Shown here one piece after another: positions 11,525 to 24,770 of a DNA stretch of 64,000 nucleotides. Made by a program: the position numbers and the translations under genes. The notes under the pieces are model-generated. The model did not search any database, was not told where the DNA came from, and was given only the letters and a program-made list of their open reading frames with translations. The DNA comes from Trissonchulus latispiculum (taxonomy: Eukaryota; Nematoda; Enoplea; Enoplida; Ironidae), in assembly GCA_030248195.1 (NCBI GenBank), contig JASAND010021278.1:1-64000 (forward strand), in the 5' to 3' direction. How positions within the stretch are numbered: position 1 is the first letter of the stretch; the number at the start of each line of letters is the position of its first letter.

Positions 11525-12467
11525 TCTCCCCAGGGTTCACAGGACGAGCTCCTGCGAGGGTACAATAGAATCGAAACACTGTACTGTCCTACGTAACAAA
11601 CACAAAATTCACAAAAAGTAAGTTAAGAAAGGAGTTAACATATACTAATCCGAAGACTAGTAACAGAGCAAGAATTAGCAGACAAATTAAGTGATATAGG
11701 GGCGAATAGCCTGCAAGAGAGTAAATACGTAGGGTTAGAAATAGAACTCAAGGGACCAAGAGAGAAGTAATTCTCTCCTTTGGAGGGTAAATCAAACGGT
11801 AGTGGTAAAGTAATTTACCGTAAATGTATAGGTATGGTAAGCATACCTTAGGTATGGAGTAAACCAGACGGGCAAGAGTATCCTTTCCATTCCACTGGTT
11901 TACGGGAAAATGGGTGTGCAAAAATGAATGAAATGAAAAATATAAGTAATTTAGAACCACTATTACCGTTAGGGACCTATCCTAAGGGGAAATAACCAAA
12001 CCCCAATCCCATAGGTATTTACTAACTTTTAGGATTGATTTAAGATAATTTTAAATAGGGACAAGCCAAACGCTTGGCCATAAAGAGAATACCAGACTAA
12101 TGTGTGCCAGGCCAACAGAATGATAGAGATATAAATAACAAAGACATAAAATTACAATACGGAACTATTAGTCACTAGGTAACACAAAGCAGTTGACAAA
12201 AGTAGGGTTAGCAAAAGAGTAATTCGGAACACTAATAAAGCAGTACATTAACTATTAACAAAACAAAACTACTTAACTAAGCAAAATTAGACTGATCAAG
12301 GCTGACAAACTACCAAAATAAACAGGTTCAAAGACATTACAAAAATTTATGCAACGTCCGTTTACTGTAAAATACAGTCCAAATTGATGGATTCAATCTT
12401 TGATTTTCAGGTTTGACCGACCATCCTGAAATAATGACGGATTGATCCAAACGATGGAACAGAAATG

Positions 12468-12508
12468 ATAAATGGAATGGAATGGAATGGAATAGAAATG
12501 GAATGGAA
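12468..12508 (+). repeat. GGAAT pentanucleotide microsatellite
   Basis: AATGG/GGAAT units are repeated with slight irregularity inside the interior of the large Gypsy element. Open frames through it are repeat translations. Confidence 0.6.
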
Positions 12509-15447
12509 AATTGTCAGTGCTGATTTGGCTCTTCTTGAAGATGGAAATATCCGGTCAGTTCATGGATCAATGGAAGAACTTCAAGATGTAAGAAAGTTCC
12601 TGATCCGGCGTGATGATGGCAACGATGGTCAAACTAAGATGGAGTTCCCAAAAGAGTTCCCCTGGAGCGGAGCGATGTCCAGTTGGTCCCAAGGTAACTC
12701 GGGCCAATCAGGACTTTGACGACGGTAGGCTGCTCGAAAGCCAATCGCTTGAGCCACCACCTTGCCCAGCTCGACAAATCAGTTTTCCAGACCAAACAAC
12801 CCACGGAATCGGGCTAGCACCAAGAAATCGAACGCAGTCCCGATGACGAAATAAACAGTCTCCAGGGGTTGAAGGATCATTTGCAGTAAGTGCAAAGCCG
12901 GATAATGATCTGAAGTGAAAGCCAAAATGTCACTGACCATAATAAGATAAATAGTGGGCTGAACTGATGGAATAGAGCCCACCAGATAGATCATGGTTAC
13001 CCAGGATATTGGTAGATGTCAGGCATGACAGTCAATAAGGTCATCAAGTGATGAATGACGACCACAGAGTTATAACAAGCGGGAGCAAATGGACCGCTGG
13101 CGTTGACGAAGAATAGCTGGAGAGACGATACCATCTGCTGTTCGGAGGGACTGTCTAAGACAGACATCAGTAAACGGGTCCAACTAGTATGCCACCGAAC
13201 CGCCACATGCCGGTGAAGAGACTGAAACGTGCGTATGGCGTTTCGGGCCCCGTCATTTCGCTATGGAAGGCACCCGAATAATTTCCTCCGCCGTGACAGA
13301 CAGACAGACGAGTCTCGCAGCTCGGTCTACAGGAAGGCAGGCTTCAGCTGACTGTTGCTCGATCGATTGGTTTCGAAGCGTCTGCGATGTTGGTAATAAC
13401 AATGATCGGAACGAACCATCGGCAATCGTTCAAGGACGTGGTCCATTCCATCAGCCAATCGCTGATCACCAGAGGCATCCGGTCATCAGAAGGCCCAGGT
13501 CCCTGTAAAGGGTTTTAGGACTAAGCTCAGCAGGGGTCCCAGGTTCCTCAATAGCTGCCGGTTCTTCTTGTTGATATTCATCGTTGGAGGTAAACATTGA
13601 TGGTATCTAGACCATTAAATTGGTCGGCTTTTGGAACTGGATTAACCTGCATCGTCAGCCGCAGGAGGGGCAGGACCAGGTTCAGTCGACTGTTCCACGT
13701 GCATGGCCGGCCCGTCGGATTAATTCGCCCGTTTACAAGGTTTCTGAGTTGATGGAGAACGAAAGCGATCAACAAGATCAGTTACAAAAATCGCATCGTT
13801 AGTAACGGCTTCGTCGTTCCGTTGCAGCAATGCGAGTAATCGCTTACTGGCCGCGCCCCCACAGGGACGGGGCGACGCTGTCGAATCCAAACGCGATGGT
13901 GTCAGGTGCGACCTGCGAGCGGTCGCCTGACGGTGCCGAGCTCAGAACTGAGCTTCCGCTAGGTGGTTTGAGACAGTTCATGCTGAGCCCATGCCGAAGG
14001 TCTCTTCATTTGTGGTCGACTGTTCTTAAACAGGAGCTTCCGCCGGAGCTCTCTGTAAAGGACCGAAGGTGAGCTACAGAAGGGTCGACGCAACCTTCCG
14101 AAGCTTTGACGTGGAGTTTCCAGCGGACCTACCAATACGATTCCAGTAGCAGTCACGTTGGACGTTTCTAATGTGACTCTGGCCTAGCAGCTCCATGAGG
14201 TGTAGAAATTGTCCCCGTAGATGACGTCTCAGCCGCTGCCGGCAATGGCCGAGACCGCTGACCAATGTCCAATTGACCTGATGGAGGGGTCGAGCTCTAC
14301 CGGTCCGGCTCAGTTCCTTCATTGGCTAGGTGGTGTAAACCTTTCAGCCTCTGAAACTGCTCCAGCCAGAGAGATCGGGAGGTCCACAGGATGTGGAGAA
14401 ATTCCCGATGGCGGAGGAGTTTGGGCAACTGGCCGCATGTGGGATTGGAGCGGCCGTGCTACCGCCGCCACTGCACGGTTGGTATTGGTCACAACGCTGT
14501 AAAGCGGACCGCTAGACGTCTGAGACAGTCCAGAAAACGTAGTCACGGGACCAAGACTGGAAGGATTTGGAGGCGCGATGAAAACAGAAAACGGCATCCG
14601 AGTGTCTTGGCTGGAGCCCAAACGGCGTTTGGATAAGCCAGCTCCTGATCCACAATTACATAACCACCTGTTGGCGGAAAAAAATGGAAAGACTCTTCAA
14701 ATCCACTGGTGGTTGACCAGGTTGACCGGCTCCAGGCAATTGTCCCTGCTGCTTGCTGATTGACATGGCATAAGATGGCAAGTAATTGCCGCAATAAGGC
14801 ACAGTGTTGGGCTAATCTACTCAGGCTAAGCTGAAAAGATACAGAAAATTGGCTTAAACTCAGAACTGGTAAGCTTACAATTAATTGACCAGGTAAGTTG
14901 GATGTGATCAAGACCCAACTACCTGATGGATCACCTTTCTGGAAATGAAGATATCTTGACCTCGAGGTTCAAGATGGCTTCAATTCTTCAATGTGGATGT
15001 TTCTTTGCTTCCAATGAGAAACCAATTGTCCAGATATGGAAGTTGACGTCTTCTTCCGCTGGAATTTCTGGCATCAGCCTGAGGGGGTAACCCCTGTAAC
15101 CATTTGCATCACCAGCCATGCCTGACTGGGAATGGATCCGATTCCGTATCTTCTTGGTAGAAGACTCCAGGCATGCTTCAATCTACCAACATTGCCAAGT
15201 GCCGTCAACAACTTCAGCAGGAAACATGTCCCATGGTCCATTGCAGCATGAGAGTTGGCGCCACGAATCACACTTCCATTGAAAGTCATTGGCGACCATT
15301 TACACTGCTTCAAGGTACATGCCTCGGCACCGGGTGAAGAGATCCACGGTAGCCGAATGCAAGCACTACCACAGTCGTGGAGTTCTTCGCGCATGGCCGG
15401 ACGTCCAAATTGACCAGATATAGGGGACGATGCACTCGGAGGTCGTT

Positions 15448-15717
15448 CTACAACCCAGTCTGTGGACGACCAGACCCAGGGTTGGATGTGGCGCACGCAT
15501 GTGCACAGTTGAAGGCGAGATCCTGAGCCATAGTCAACCAGCGGTAACGTGAGGCCAGGTTCGCAGAGTCGGCCATATGGTTGCGATGGTCACCAACCAT
15601 AAGACCTAGACCAACCTCATCTAGGATCATCTCCCGATCAGCTTTCGGTACCGCAATGACCTTAGATGCGTACCTCGTCGACGACCCCGCTCGTCCGGTG
15701 CCATCGGAGAAGTCCAT
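15448..15717 (-). pseudogene. Integrase zinc-finger remnant of the Gypsy element
   Basis: The frame contains REMILDEVGLGLMVGDHRNH, then SRYRWLTMAQDLAFNCAHAC. This matches the HHCC zinc-binding domain of retroviral-type integrase, where the usual words are H-x-G-x-x-G, then a RYYWP-like strand and C-x-x-C. The first histidine and part of the spacing are altered and the frame is soon lost. The catalytic core should follow toward 15.0 kb but cannot be read continuously. Confidence 0.65.
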
Positions 15718-16187
15718 TTTGGATGAAGTACAGGGTCCGGAGTTTCTTCAAGCAACCCGCTAATAGACCATCCTCCGGTAGAACATTCCGTTCTAGAAGG
15801 TCGAACAGCAGCTGAAAATCGGGGCAGCCATTGCTCACGTTTCCAGGTAGGGGGTGCTACCAGATCGGTGATGGAGGTGCAATGGGCAGGGGGTACATAG
15901 TGCCGTCAGATCTGTTTTTCAGGGCCAGTCCGGATCCAGCGCCGAAAAGATCAGCAACCACCATCCAGCCAAGCGGAAATCGAGCCCAAACGACTCCAGC
16001 TCCTTTCAGATCGGTGACCGTGTTTTTCTTTTAGAAGAAATTAACCCTGGCCGGCGTAAGCCGCTGTTTATGGTTCCACGCGGTCGGCCGCGCCGGTTTT
16101 CTTCTTTCTTCATGGCATCGACGCCGGCTTCAAAACTCGGTCTCTTCAACCACCGATCCTTCCTCAGAAGATTCATTAGATGGGCCG

Positions 16188-16964
16188 CTATTTTGGCATA
16201 TTCCGCCGCAAAAATGACGATCGTAGCAACCGAGTCCTAGAAACGTTTTTACGCCTTTGATATCCGTCGGAGGGGAGCAGCTTCGCCACGGCTGCACACT
16301 TGACTCCACCGAGATGCCCTCCAGACCGCCGATATGCCCTGTACAAAGGGACTTTCGTCCGGAAAATGCAATTCTCCGGTTTGATCCGCAGCCCGTTGTC
16401 GCGAAAGTTATGGAACAACATGCGGGACATCAGCAGATGCTCCGACATGAGCGGTGACGGGAAGAGAACATCATCAGGATAGACGGGTAAGCCCGTCAGG
16501 ATCTTCTTCATGATGCGCTGCGAAGCCGAGCCACTAGCTCAGAACCGTCCTAATTGCTGACGAGGATGCAAGGAGACGGACAAGCCTTGGGCGATTGATC
16601 GCAAAGGAGTGAACTTGCTTCCAGACTTCTACCTGATGTCGCAGAGCTCAAGGAGTAAGTCCTTGAAGCGGTTCTTCATTTCTTCATGCGCGTCAACTAT
16701 AGCGAAATCCATGTTTGCCTCAAAATCCCGTACCGTTTCTTCGTGGATCGGACCTCGACGTGGCGTAAGGACGTCCGCCGAATTCCCAACGAAGTGTTGA
16801 TCCAGGTCGTCTTCTTCACGAACAACAGTGTCAGTGCCGAATGGGCTGCTTTGGATCACAGAACGGTGTAGTAGTTGGCGAACCTCATGGCGAATGACTT
16901 GGTGAACCGGGTGTACGGACCAAACTTTGATCTCATCTGTCTGTGTCTTCCGGGACTGATCCAA
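16188..16964 (-). pseudogene. Reverse transcriptase remnant of the Gypsy element
   Basis: Two frames contribute. At 16629-16964 the fingers region reads EVRQLLHRSVIQSSPFG, like the usual Gypsy word for a strand ending VIQPS-S-P. At 16188-16511 the catalytic box reads VYPDDVLF followed by EHL and later NGLRIKPENC, corresponding to YxDD and the downstream helix of Gypsy RT. The first catalytic aspartate region between them is out of frame. It is inactive as written. Confidence 0.75.
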
Positions 16965-17538
16965 AGGATAAGTTTAGAACTCTTCCGCGTGAGTTCACTC
17001 ATCCAACTGGTGTGGTCCCCTGGCCGGGCAGAAACGAGCCAGGTCTCCAAAACACCAGATGAGAAAGTGAGGACTGACAGGAAATCCATTTCCGGTCTCC
17101 ATCACCATCAACGTCGGACGGTCTTCTCTCCTTCCTGCCGAACGGGAGTCGCTCCACCCATTCCCTGGTACCTTGGGTGAGGTCAACACGTGGTCTTCCA
17201 CCATTGTATACGCGGATATACAAGACCATGGGGTTTACCCAAAAATGCTAGCGAGAAGGTGATCCCGTTGACTATCGACTACCCCGTTATAGACCCACGT
17301 CGGCCAAGTAGGAGGATGTTGCAACCAATGGGCCAAAGACCGTCGGGCTGCCTTGCGGCCGACAGCCTTAGACGTACTGTTCCTGCTCCGGGAAAAAGGT
17401 GCACCTGATCCCAGACGCATCGGGAACCGTTGGCCGTAACCGCGCCCGGTTGAAAGCATCCATCGATTACCACCAGACGCTTCGTTGTACCCCAGCGTGG
17501 GTGGATCGAGACAACCAAGTCAGCACGAGAGTCCTTGA

Positions 17539-17799
17539 CTACTCCTGCTGGAGATTCGGAACTACCAAAAGGCTGTGCATCGGGTTCCTATTTATTAGAC
17601 ACAGGTCCAGTTGGCACTGACAAAGAATCGTCAGGGAGTTGCCTCCACCGGCGGTCAGAAATAAGCGGCATGGAGAACCCAATCGGTAGAGCACGATGAA
17701 ATTCATCGCGTTCCGATAGAATGATCCCCACATCCGTAATGCGGAGGTCCCAATATCCACCAACGCTAACGCTATGACAGAATCCACGCGAACCAGCAC
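17539..17799 (-). pseudogene. Aspartic protease remnant of the Gypsy element
   Basis: The frame contains ALVDIGTSALRM, close to the ALVDTGAS active-site box of retroelement proteases, with the central threonine replaced by isoleucine and alanine by threonine. It lies just upstream (in minus-strand sense) of the RT remnant, as expected for Gypsy. The assignment rests on this one motif plus position. Confidence 0.45.
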
Positions 17800-20726
17800 G
17801 TAAGGTGCTTTTCTTCAGGTGTGAACGTCACTCGACGGAGGCTGTGAATCGCTTCGCATTCCGGTGCATGGTCAGCCAAATGCACCGACGCAAATTTCAT
17901 AACTTCCATTTGACGCGTAGTTGTTCGTTAAAACGTCAGTCCTTTCATTCAAAATTCGATCTGAGCGCCAACGAGACAGTCCCAATATGCTAGCATCATA
18001 TCAACGGCCAGGTCGCCACAGTCCATAAAATAGGGTTGACCCTCGTCAACAGTTCGGATGCTGAAGGGATGGTGGGGTCATCAAAATATCAAGAGATCCC
18101 CATTGTCTCTGATCCGAACGACGTAAGGTCGATTTCGGAATTGGATCTTGAGGACCAAAGGCTTCCTGGTTCGCAGCAGCTGCTTTGCCTGTAAAGGCTC
18201 GTTGACAGCTCTTCGTCATCGGGCGGTCCCCAGGGCTCGTGTCACGAGACCGGGGCTTGCCAGACTTCGTGACACTAGCCTCGCTGGGGTCCACCGGAAG
18301 ATTCTTCTTAAGCGTCTGTTGGAGCGGCGGGCATTCGGGAGGTTTGAACCCCAATCGAGTTCGTCGATCACCGTTTGATGGTTGCTAGCGTTAAACGTGG
18401 CGGTATGATCCACTGCGGTTGAAAGGATCAATTTCTGACCGTCAGAACGACCAGAGGGGTTCCCATCCGTAATTCGGCCATTAGCCGGTCGATGTTGGTT
18501 GTTCCTTCATTCTCGCCCTGACCAAGCTGGTCCCATTTGAAAGAACCACCAGATATTGGCGTTCCCGACGAAACAAAAACCCAGGCAGCAAATTCATGCT
18601 TCTGAGTTTTTACTGTCCTGCGTCGGCTCCGGTAATCGTCGCCACGTAAACCGCGACCTGATATCATAAATAATGTTCAGCACCATAACAGGCCAAAGTT
18701 CATCATGGACGAGGAAAGTCCATCACCAGATGTACGTATGGGGCATCACCGGGACGACAGAGGTGTAAACCTCGTCGGTAGGATGGCATGGACAGCTGGG
18801 GGGAACACGAAGGCGGTTCCGCGCCCCTTTTTATTCAGTTCCATGATGTTCACCGGAGGAATAAAGTCCATTAAAGTCCAATAGAAAACCACCGACCTCA
18901 TACCCTTCCGTCTGCCCCGACGATGACCACCACCAAGGCGGCCACCAGCGGTGCCCAAAAAATGAAGCCTGATTATTCCTGGTCCAAAGCCCGAACGTAA
19001 TGGTGGCTGAACCAGCGGTTGACAAATAGCCACGGTTACGGCAAACGAATTACCTCCGTTTTGATGGGCGGGGTTCGCTGTACCCGAGGTAATTACAGTC
19101 TGTTCGTTGTAATACCAGCAAATGATGGGACATTTGTTGAAACGGTGGGTATAGAAACGAAGACCCACCGTTGGGTTTGATGACAGGGGGTGCCCGACCG
19201 GCCGGTTGCAGTATACCCATCCATTGGCCACCGAAATCTGATGGGTCCCATGAAGACGGGGGCCACCCAACAGATGCCAGTTCAAATAATTGTTCGATTC
19301 GGCACCGCGGAGACCGGAAAAAATGTCCAGGTCCAGAACCGATATCCCACCGGTTGGAGGGACTAACCACAGGAAATAGGTAAAATGACCCTAGTCATGG
19401 GCCAGATCGTTCACCACCAGGTTTGAGTTGGAATCGGTCAGGGGCATTCCACATCACCCCCGAGCAAGCTGAGCTGACCAGACCGGGTAACCGGTCAACT
19501 TCTAATTCCAGATGTGATGGATCAACCAAATCTGCCGGACTTCCAGGTGGTGGCTCATCGGCTTGCACGTGGGCTGTAAAGCCAGTGCCGATTTCTTCTG
19601 ATCCAGCTGGTGAACCAGGCCAATCCAGATGTTCTGTCTTCCTGCAGTTTCCGATCAACCGAGGCCGAATGGGCCAATACAGAACTGGTCGGTAACGACC
19701 CTGATCATAGGTGACCGCTGAGGTCACCTGGTGATTTGAGGATCCACGCCAGGCCAAAATGACGAGTAGACAGGCAACCCATGCAGCTTTGGGTCAAACA
19801 CCCGTGGGCTTTGCCTTCGTAGTACGACTGTAGGCGAATGGCCTTTTCCTGCAGCTTCAAGGACGTACTGTGCTTCTTCATGCTTCACTCACCAATCGTT
19901 TCTTCTGAGGACCCAGATTGTGATATTTTCGTCCAGAGAATCAGAATCGGCAGTCCCGACTGTTGGTGGACCATGGTGGAGGTAACTCCAACAGATATTC
20001 AGAAAAAAACCAAAATCTGAAATTAGTGACAAAAATATACGGTTGTTTGTACGTACGTACCCCAACATTGTTAAGAAAAAAATACCCTATATTGGTGGAA
20101 AAAGTAACAAAATTAAATATATTGTATGAGATAGAAAAGAACCTAGAGTGCCTGAAAGAGAAAATAGAATTAGGACATAAGATACCAATGGGAATGAGCA
20201 AAACAATGAAAAAAATAACAATGGGTAAAATTAACAAGAGGTAAAATAAACGTATGGTTTTTATAGTAAAACTAGCTCAAATCCCCAAAAATGTCCCTAA
20301 ATCCTATCTCAGTTTGGTGGCCCCACTATGTCACGTATACCACTCACACAAATATTTGTACGTACGTACTGCACAAACACACCACAGCCTAAGAAAAAAT
20401 GTGCACTAAGGTGAAAACATACGTATAGCCGTAAGGCTGGTGGTGATAAACAGGACCCAGAGAAAAATCGATGAGTTGTACGTAGATAGGCAGGCAGGAA
20501 AAGACCAAGTAATTGGTCTATAGCAGGAAAAGACCAAGTAATTGATCTGTAGGCAGCTGGAAAATAGCACCAAAGGCAGGAGATCAGGATAAGTTCGCGT
20601 AAGCGAATGGAAATTTTACCTGTAAAGGTAAATTCTTCACCAGACAGGAAAAAAAATCCAAAAACTTACACGATTGAAAAATAGGGAGAAGACCAGCTTC
20701 GACCAGTTTTCACCCTGGCAGACTAA

Positions 20727-21393
20727 TGTAGCGCAGCCGGTGTAAACCGTTCCAAAATCCGGATTCGTAGACCAACTGGCTACCCGACAAGTAATTGTCG
20801 GGGGCGCTGCCACACAATAGATAACGCGCCTGGCCGTCAGGATCCAGGCAGGGGAAGCCTCGCCAATTGTTGTAGTTGTTGATCTAACCTACCTAAGCTA
20901 ACCAGCTAAACCTAACTACCAATATAACAAGACACAGTTAAATAATGCTTTAATAAACAGTACGTACATACGTGGGCGTAAGCCCTTACAGACAGTCAAA
21001 CCCAGTTATACAATACATAAGAACAAACATTCAAACATACCTGTACAGTTACCCATTAGGGGGAGAGTAGGTGGAAATGGGAGGGACCCACCAAAACAGG
21101 TAAGCTGTTATAAGGGCGAACCCGGAGAGCCTTTAGAGAACACCGCTCTGTAAATAGAAAAGTAGACGACTGATGTGTTTGAAAGATTTGAAGGGAGACC
21201 CCCAAGTAGGCGGGGCTTAGGGAGACATACAGCGCCGCCAATACACCAGCCAGCGAATGGCTGACAAACACATAAGACATTTGCAATCAATACAGGCAGG
21301 TAAGCTGCCAAAGAAAGCAGAAACCAGACACGGAAGTAAATACACCAACATGACAATAATAGGGTAATTTGCATAATTACTCCTTACACTACA
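20727..21393 (-). repeat. 5' LTR of the large Gypsy element
   Basis: This is the second LTR copy, 667 bp with TGTAG...CTACA ends. In minus-strand orientation it is upstream, so its adjacent interior (below 20727) should hold the primer-binding site. The bases there do not give an obvious tRNA 3'-end complement, so the primer is unresolved. Confidence 0.85.
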
Positions 21394-24300
21394 GAACTTT
21401 TTCATTTTCCAAGCCTATTTCAGACACCAACCCCAACTATAAACGTAGCTCAAAGATTAAGGAGTTTGCAAATATTTTTAGCTGAAGCAAATTGTAGGAA
21501 ACTATCGGCTAATGCTTCTCATTCAGCTGTCAGTCTTTAAAATTCCATACTTTTGAGCTGTTTTCGGTATATACTACAACACTACATAAACAACAATCCA
21601 ACTTAGATGTTTCCCTGGCAACGCTAAACCTAGCGTTAATTATTTTTATCTTTTCCACTGGTGATAGCACAGCTTCTCCGTTGTTCTTATTCATCTTCCA
21701 CGCATTCACAGATTCTTATCTGAAACAAAAATAAAGAAATTAGATAAGCTGTTCATAACTTCCAATGCTTAATTTGAAATGGCAAAAATAAATGATGACG
21801 TATAAATTTACTTAAATTACCGACTTAACTTAAATTTACTCTGGAATTTGGATCGAAACAGCTTGACAGTTGTTGATCCCATCCTCAGCTTGTATTTGTA
21901 TAGGCTCAAATCTCAGCTTTTCCGAAAATAATTTCATTTGTTTTCCTGTCTTTGTAACATCACGGAAATTTTGCTATAATCCCAAAGAGACATGTTATAA
22001 CACATGGACCACTTGAAGAATACGCTTCAAGCAAACAAAAATAGTAAAAAACCTTTTATACTGATCGTGGCCTAACTGAAGTGACCTGCCTGAACTGCCG
22101 CCACCAATTCACATGTACTTATTGAAACCAAGAAGGAGCACCATAATAGCTTTCTAGAAATTATGCAATACAGCTGGAATAAGTTAGGGAGCCAGATGCA
22201 GAAGTTACCACAGTTGAGCAATTGTCCAAGACCTTAGGTTATGATCTATTCTTTGCCAGGTTAAACTTTTCTGACTCCGTTTCAAATTGCAAAGTTGTAA
22301 AGAGCAGAGCTGGAGAGCTTTGTAACGTTGAACTTGCATTGCTTTTTCTAATTTGTCCCCAAAGTAGGATGTATTCTTCCTTTTGGAAAGTTCAGTTTTA
22401 ATGATACCCTTTTGAGGGTAATTTGCGTGTGCCTAGCGCAGTGTCAGTTGTCAAATTTTAAGGCCACCAAACAATTTGTGTCAAAAAGTGAGCAATGAAA
22501 TTGTGAAAAATCTTATGTCAAATTAGTAGTTAGCCCCATTGTTAAAAGTCCTTGAGTTTTATACTGTGCATCCACTTACATAATAATCAACAGACTTTAT
22601 TACCTGTAGGACTTTGATTTTGCCACGTGTGAGTCAATTTTGAGAGGTATCGCTCTGAAAGAGTGTTAGTTTTGCAGCAAACCAAGCTTGTTTTCCTATT
22701 TTAAAGATTTAACAGAAGTTACAGTTTTCTCCAGTGCCGTGTTAGTTAAGATTAGTTTAGTTATATTTGCTTGCTATAGTTTACTATGCGCATATGCGCA
22801 TGTTGTTGCGGAGCTGTCATTGGCTATGGCAATTCTTTCATAGTATCCACGCCACTTCCCTCGACAATGCGGACTTTTAGATTCAATTGAATTTTCAGAT
22901 TCCAATTTTGTATCTAAAAAGTTTTTGCGAGGTTAAAGTTATTCAAACTCAATATTTCGAAAAGGTTTTTAGATAGTCAATAGTTTGGCCCACGGTGTCT
23001 CCGAAACTAAACCAAAATTGATGCATGGCTGCTCAACATATCAAAAAAGTAAAATCTTATTTGGATTTGATTAGCAGTCCAACTAGAGTACTTACATCCA
23101 AAGAAAATAATTGCTGCTTTATGGGGGAACTGATGGTTGTGGGCCGGCGGCCACCGGCCGGCGTCTAGAGCCACGAAAAATAGGGCCGGTGAGCAACACT
23201 ACTGATATGTATGTCCTTAACATGTACAACAAGGTTGTAGCGTTGTATATTGCACACAGCGAAAAATTTCTCTGCCACAACCTTTTTAAAACATAACTTT
23301 TTCATTTTCCTATATTTAACACATGTTCAGGTCACCTTTCAAGGGCTCTACTTCTACAGCACGATAGAAGCAATATATATTACGCAAAATGCTCTGGTCT
23401 CGTTTTGAGGACCCGTTGGGACTACAAAATATGTGAAAATGAGCAAAATCGGAGATGGTCGCAAAATCGGCCAAAAAGCGACCCCCCCTTAATACGGTTT
23501 TCCGGGGAAATTCTCAGGATTCTTAACTACTATATCCGGAAAATACAAATTACAGGAATTCTGAACAACGGTGACAAAATTAACCAGATCAAAAAGGCTA
23601 TTTAACAGTGAATAGGATTTTCCAGAGAGGGATGTTCAAGTGTTTAAGATTTTAAAGTTGAACTTAAAAATTTTTGTACAATTTTGCCTTTAGCGTTATC
23701 TGTAAGCCAGGCTTCAGTAGGTAAAGTGGTTTATGTCGTAAATGGAGCTAGACTGGCTGCTGAACCTTCCTCAGTCACCTTCCAATTTATGCTTCAGTCT
23801 GCGTATGACCCAAAATATAAATGTTCAAATACATACTACATATGTCTAATCTTTTGCATAATCATAGTACAAGATAGGTTAGTATATATAATATAGTTTA
23901 TCCATGTCAGTATAATAAGTGTAGCATTTGCTCTCGAAAGATTCTGCAAGGCAAATTCCCTGAAGGCTGTCACAGTTTAAGCAGACTATTTTGACTGGAA
24001 GAATGACAGAGCCGTAATACTTTGAAAAGCCAACATTCACATTGATGTAGAAAAAATAAATTAATGAAATAACAATATTAGCATCTACCAAACCTTACTT
24101 TAAATTCAGTGATTGATTACACCTTGCGGATTATGATTTAGGAAGGACATTAGATCCATTAGATCTATCCATCAACATTAGACTGGGTGCGTTCAAATTT
24201 GTTGAACAAATTTACAAATTCGATGTCTAATCTCAAAAAATTGTGTCATGCCAAATCTATTTTCTTTTAAGAAAACAACCTTTTCAACAGTATATTATTC

Positions 24301-24766
24301 GGCATCTGTGTTCTTAATGGAGATATTTTCCAGACACGGTCCAATTCTGTTTCTTTTCAATGGATTCAATTTTTATTTCCTCTCCAACCAAAAATTGACC
24401 ACTGTATTTCCAGACTTTCTGTAAATCATGTTTCTAAAAGCAATGTACTCTCTGAGTTTAAACGTCAATTTTCTGTGCAGTTTATTTCCGTTTCCGCAAG
24501 GCCAGTTTAAATTCATTATTCACGTAATAATAGCAGGTATTACTTATTTAGTAGCATTTAACGTCTACATTGTTCCTGAAATGTTGAATTTTTATCCTGT
24601 CCAACACATTCATTTAGGTTGTTTCTCAGTGACCACTCTGAGGGTTGATATAATATATTTTGTTTGCGAAAGGTTAGTTTGAAGAAAACGATCAGCTGAT
24701 AGAAATAACTTTTAAACAAAAGCACAGTACAAGAAGTCTTTAGAGTTATTTTAGCTATAACATTAT
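21394..24766. other. Non-coding region with no supportable gene
   Basis: The region is AT-rich with only short unrelated frames. It contains one copy of a dispersed repeat (23326-23500, listed separately) and a GC-rich patch at about 23143-23165 (GGCCGGCGGCCACCGGCCGG) ending near AGCAACACTA. That patch could be a tiny relic of the hAT-like group at 26841, but the left terminus is not convincing. Confidence 0.5.
23326..23500 (-). repeat. Dispersed repeat family copy 2
   Basis: Words such as AGGTCACCTTTCAAGGGC, CTACAGCACGATAGAAGCAA, GACCCGTTGGGACTACAAAA and GGCCAAAAAGCGACC occur here in the opposite orientation and reverse order to 63590-63740. The match is long but interrupted by substitutions. 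It is non-coding. Confidence 0.65.
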
Positions 24767-24770
24767 TTAA

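Larger units (their letters stand above)
10848..21393 (-). mobile_element. Gypsy-type LTR retrotransposon, degraded coding region
   Basis: Two direct repeats of 677 and 667 bp, both beginning TGTAG and ending CTACA, bracket a 9.2 kb interior that is much more GC-rich than the host DNA. On the minus strand the remnants occur in Gypsy order: protease (about 17.5-17.8 kb), reverse transcriptase (about 16.2-17.0 kb), integrase zinc finger (about 15.4-15.7 kb). The purine stretch GGGGAGA abutting the 10848-11524 LTR on the minus strand fits a polypurine tract and agrees with this orientation. Reading frames are broken every 100-300 bp. The region upstream of protease (18-20 kb), where gag should lie, and the 3.5 kb between integrase and the downstream LTR show no recognisable domain. 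I could not find a matching target duplication: the flanks are GGAAA and GAACT. Confidence 0.85.

Noticed and set aside
12465..19800. Many 60-180 codon frames in the GC-rich interior of the large Gypsy element as host genes
   Set aside because: High GC lowers stop-codon frequency; apart from the protease, RT and integrase words no frame shows domains or splice structure.
23143..23205. A miniature third hAT-like element around the GGCCGGCGGCC patch
   Set aside because: The right side ends in CAACACTA but the left terminus and an 8-bp duplication cannot be matched.
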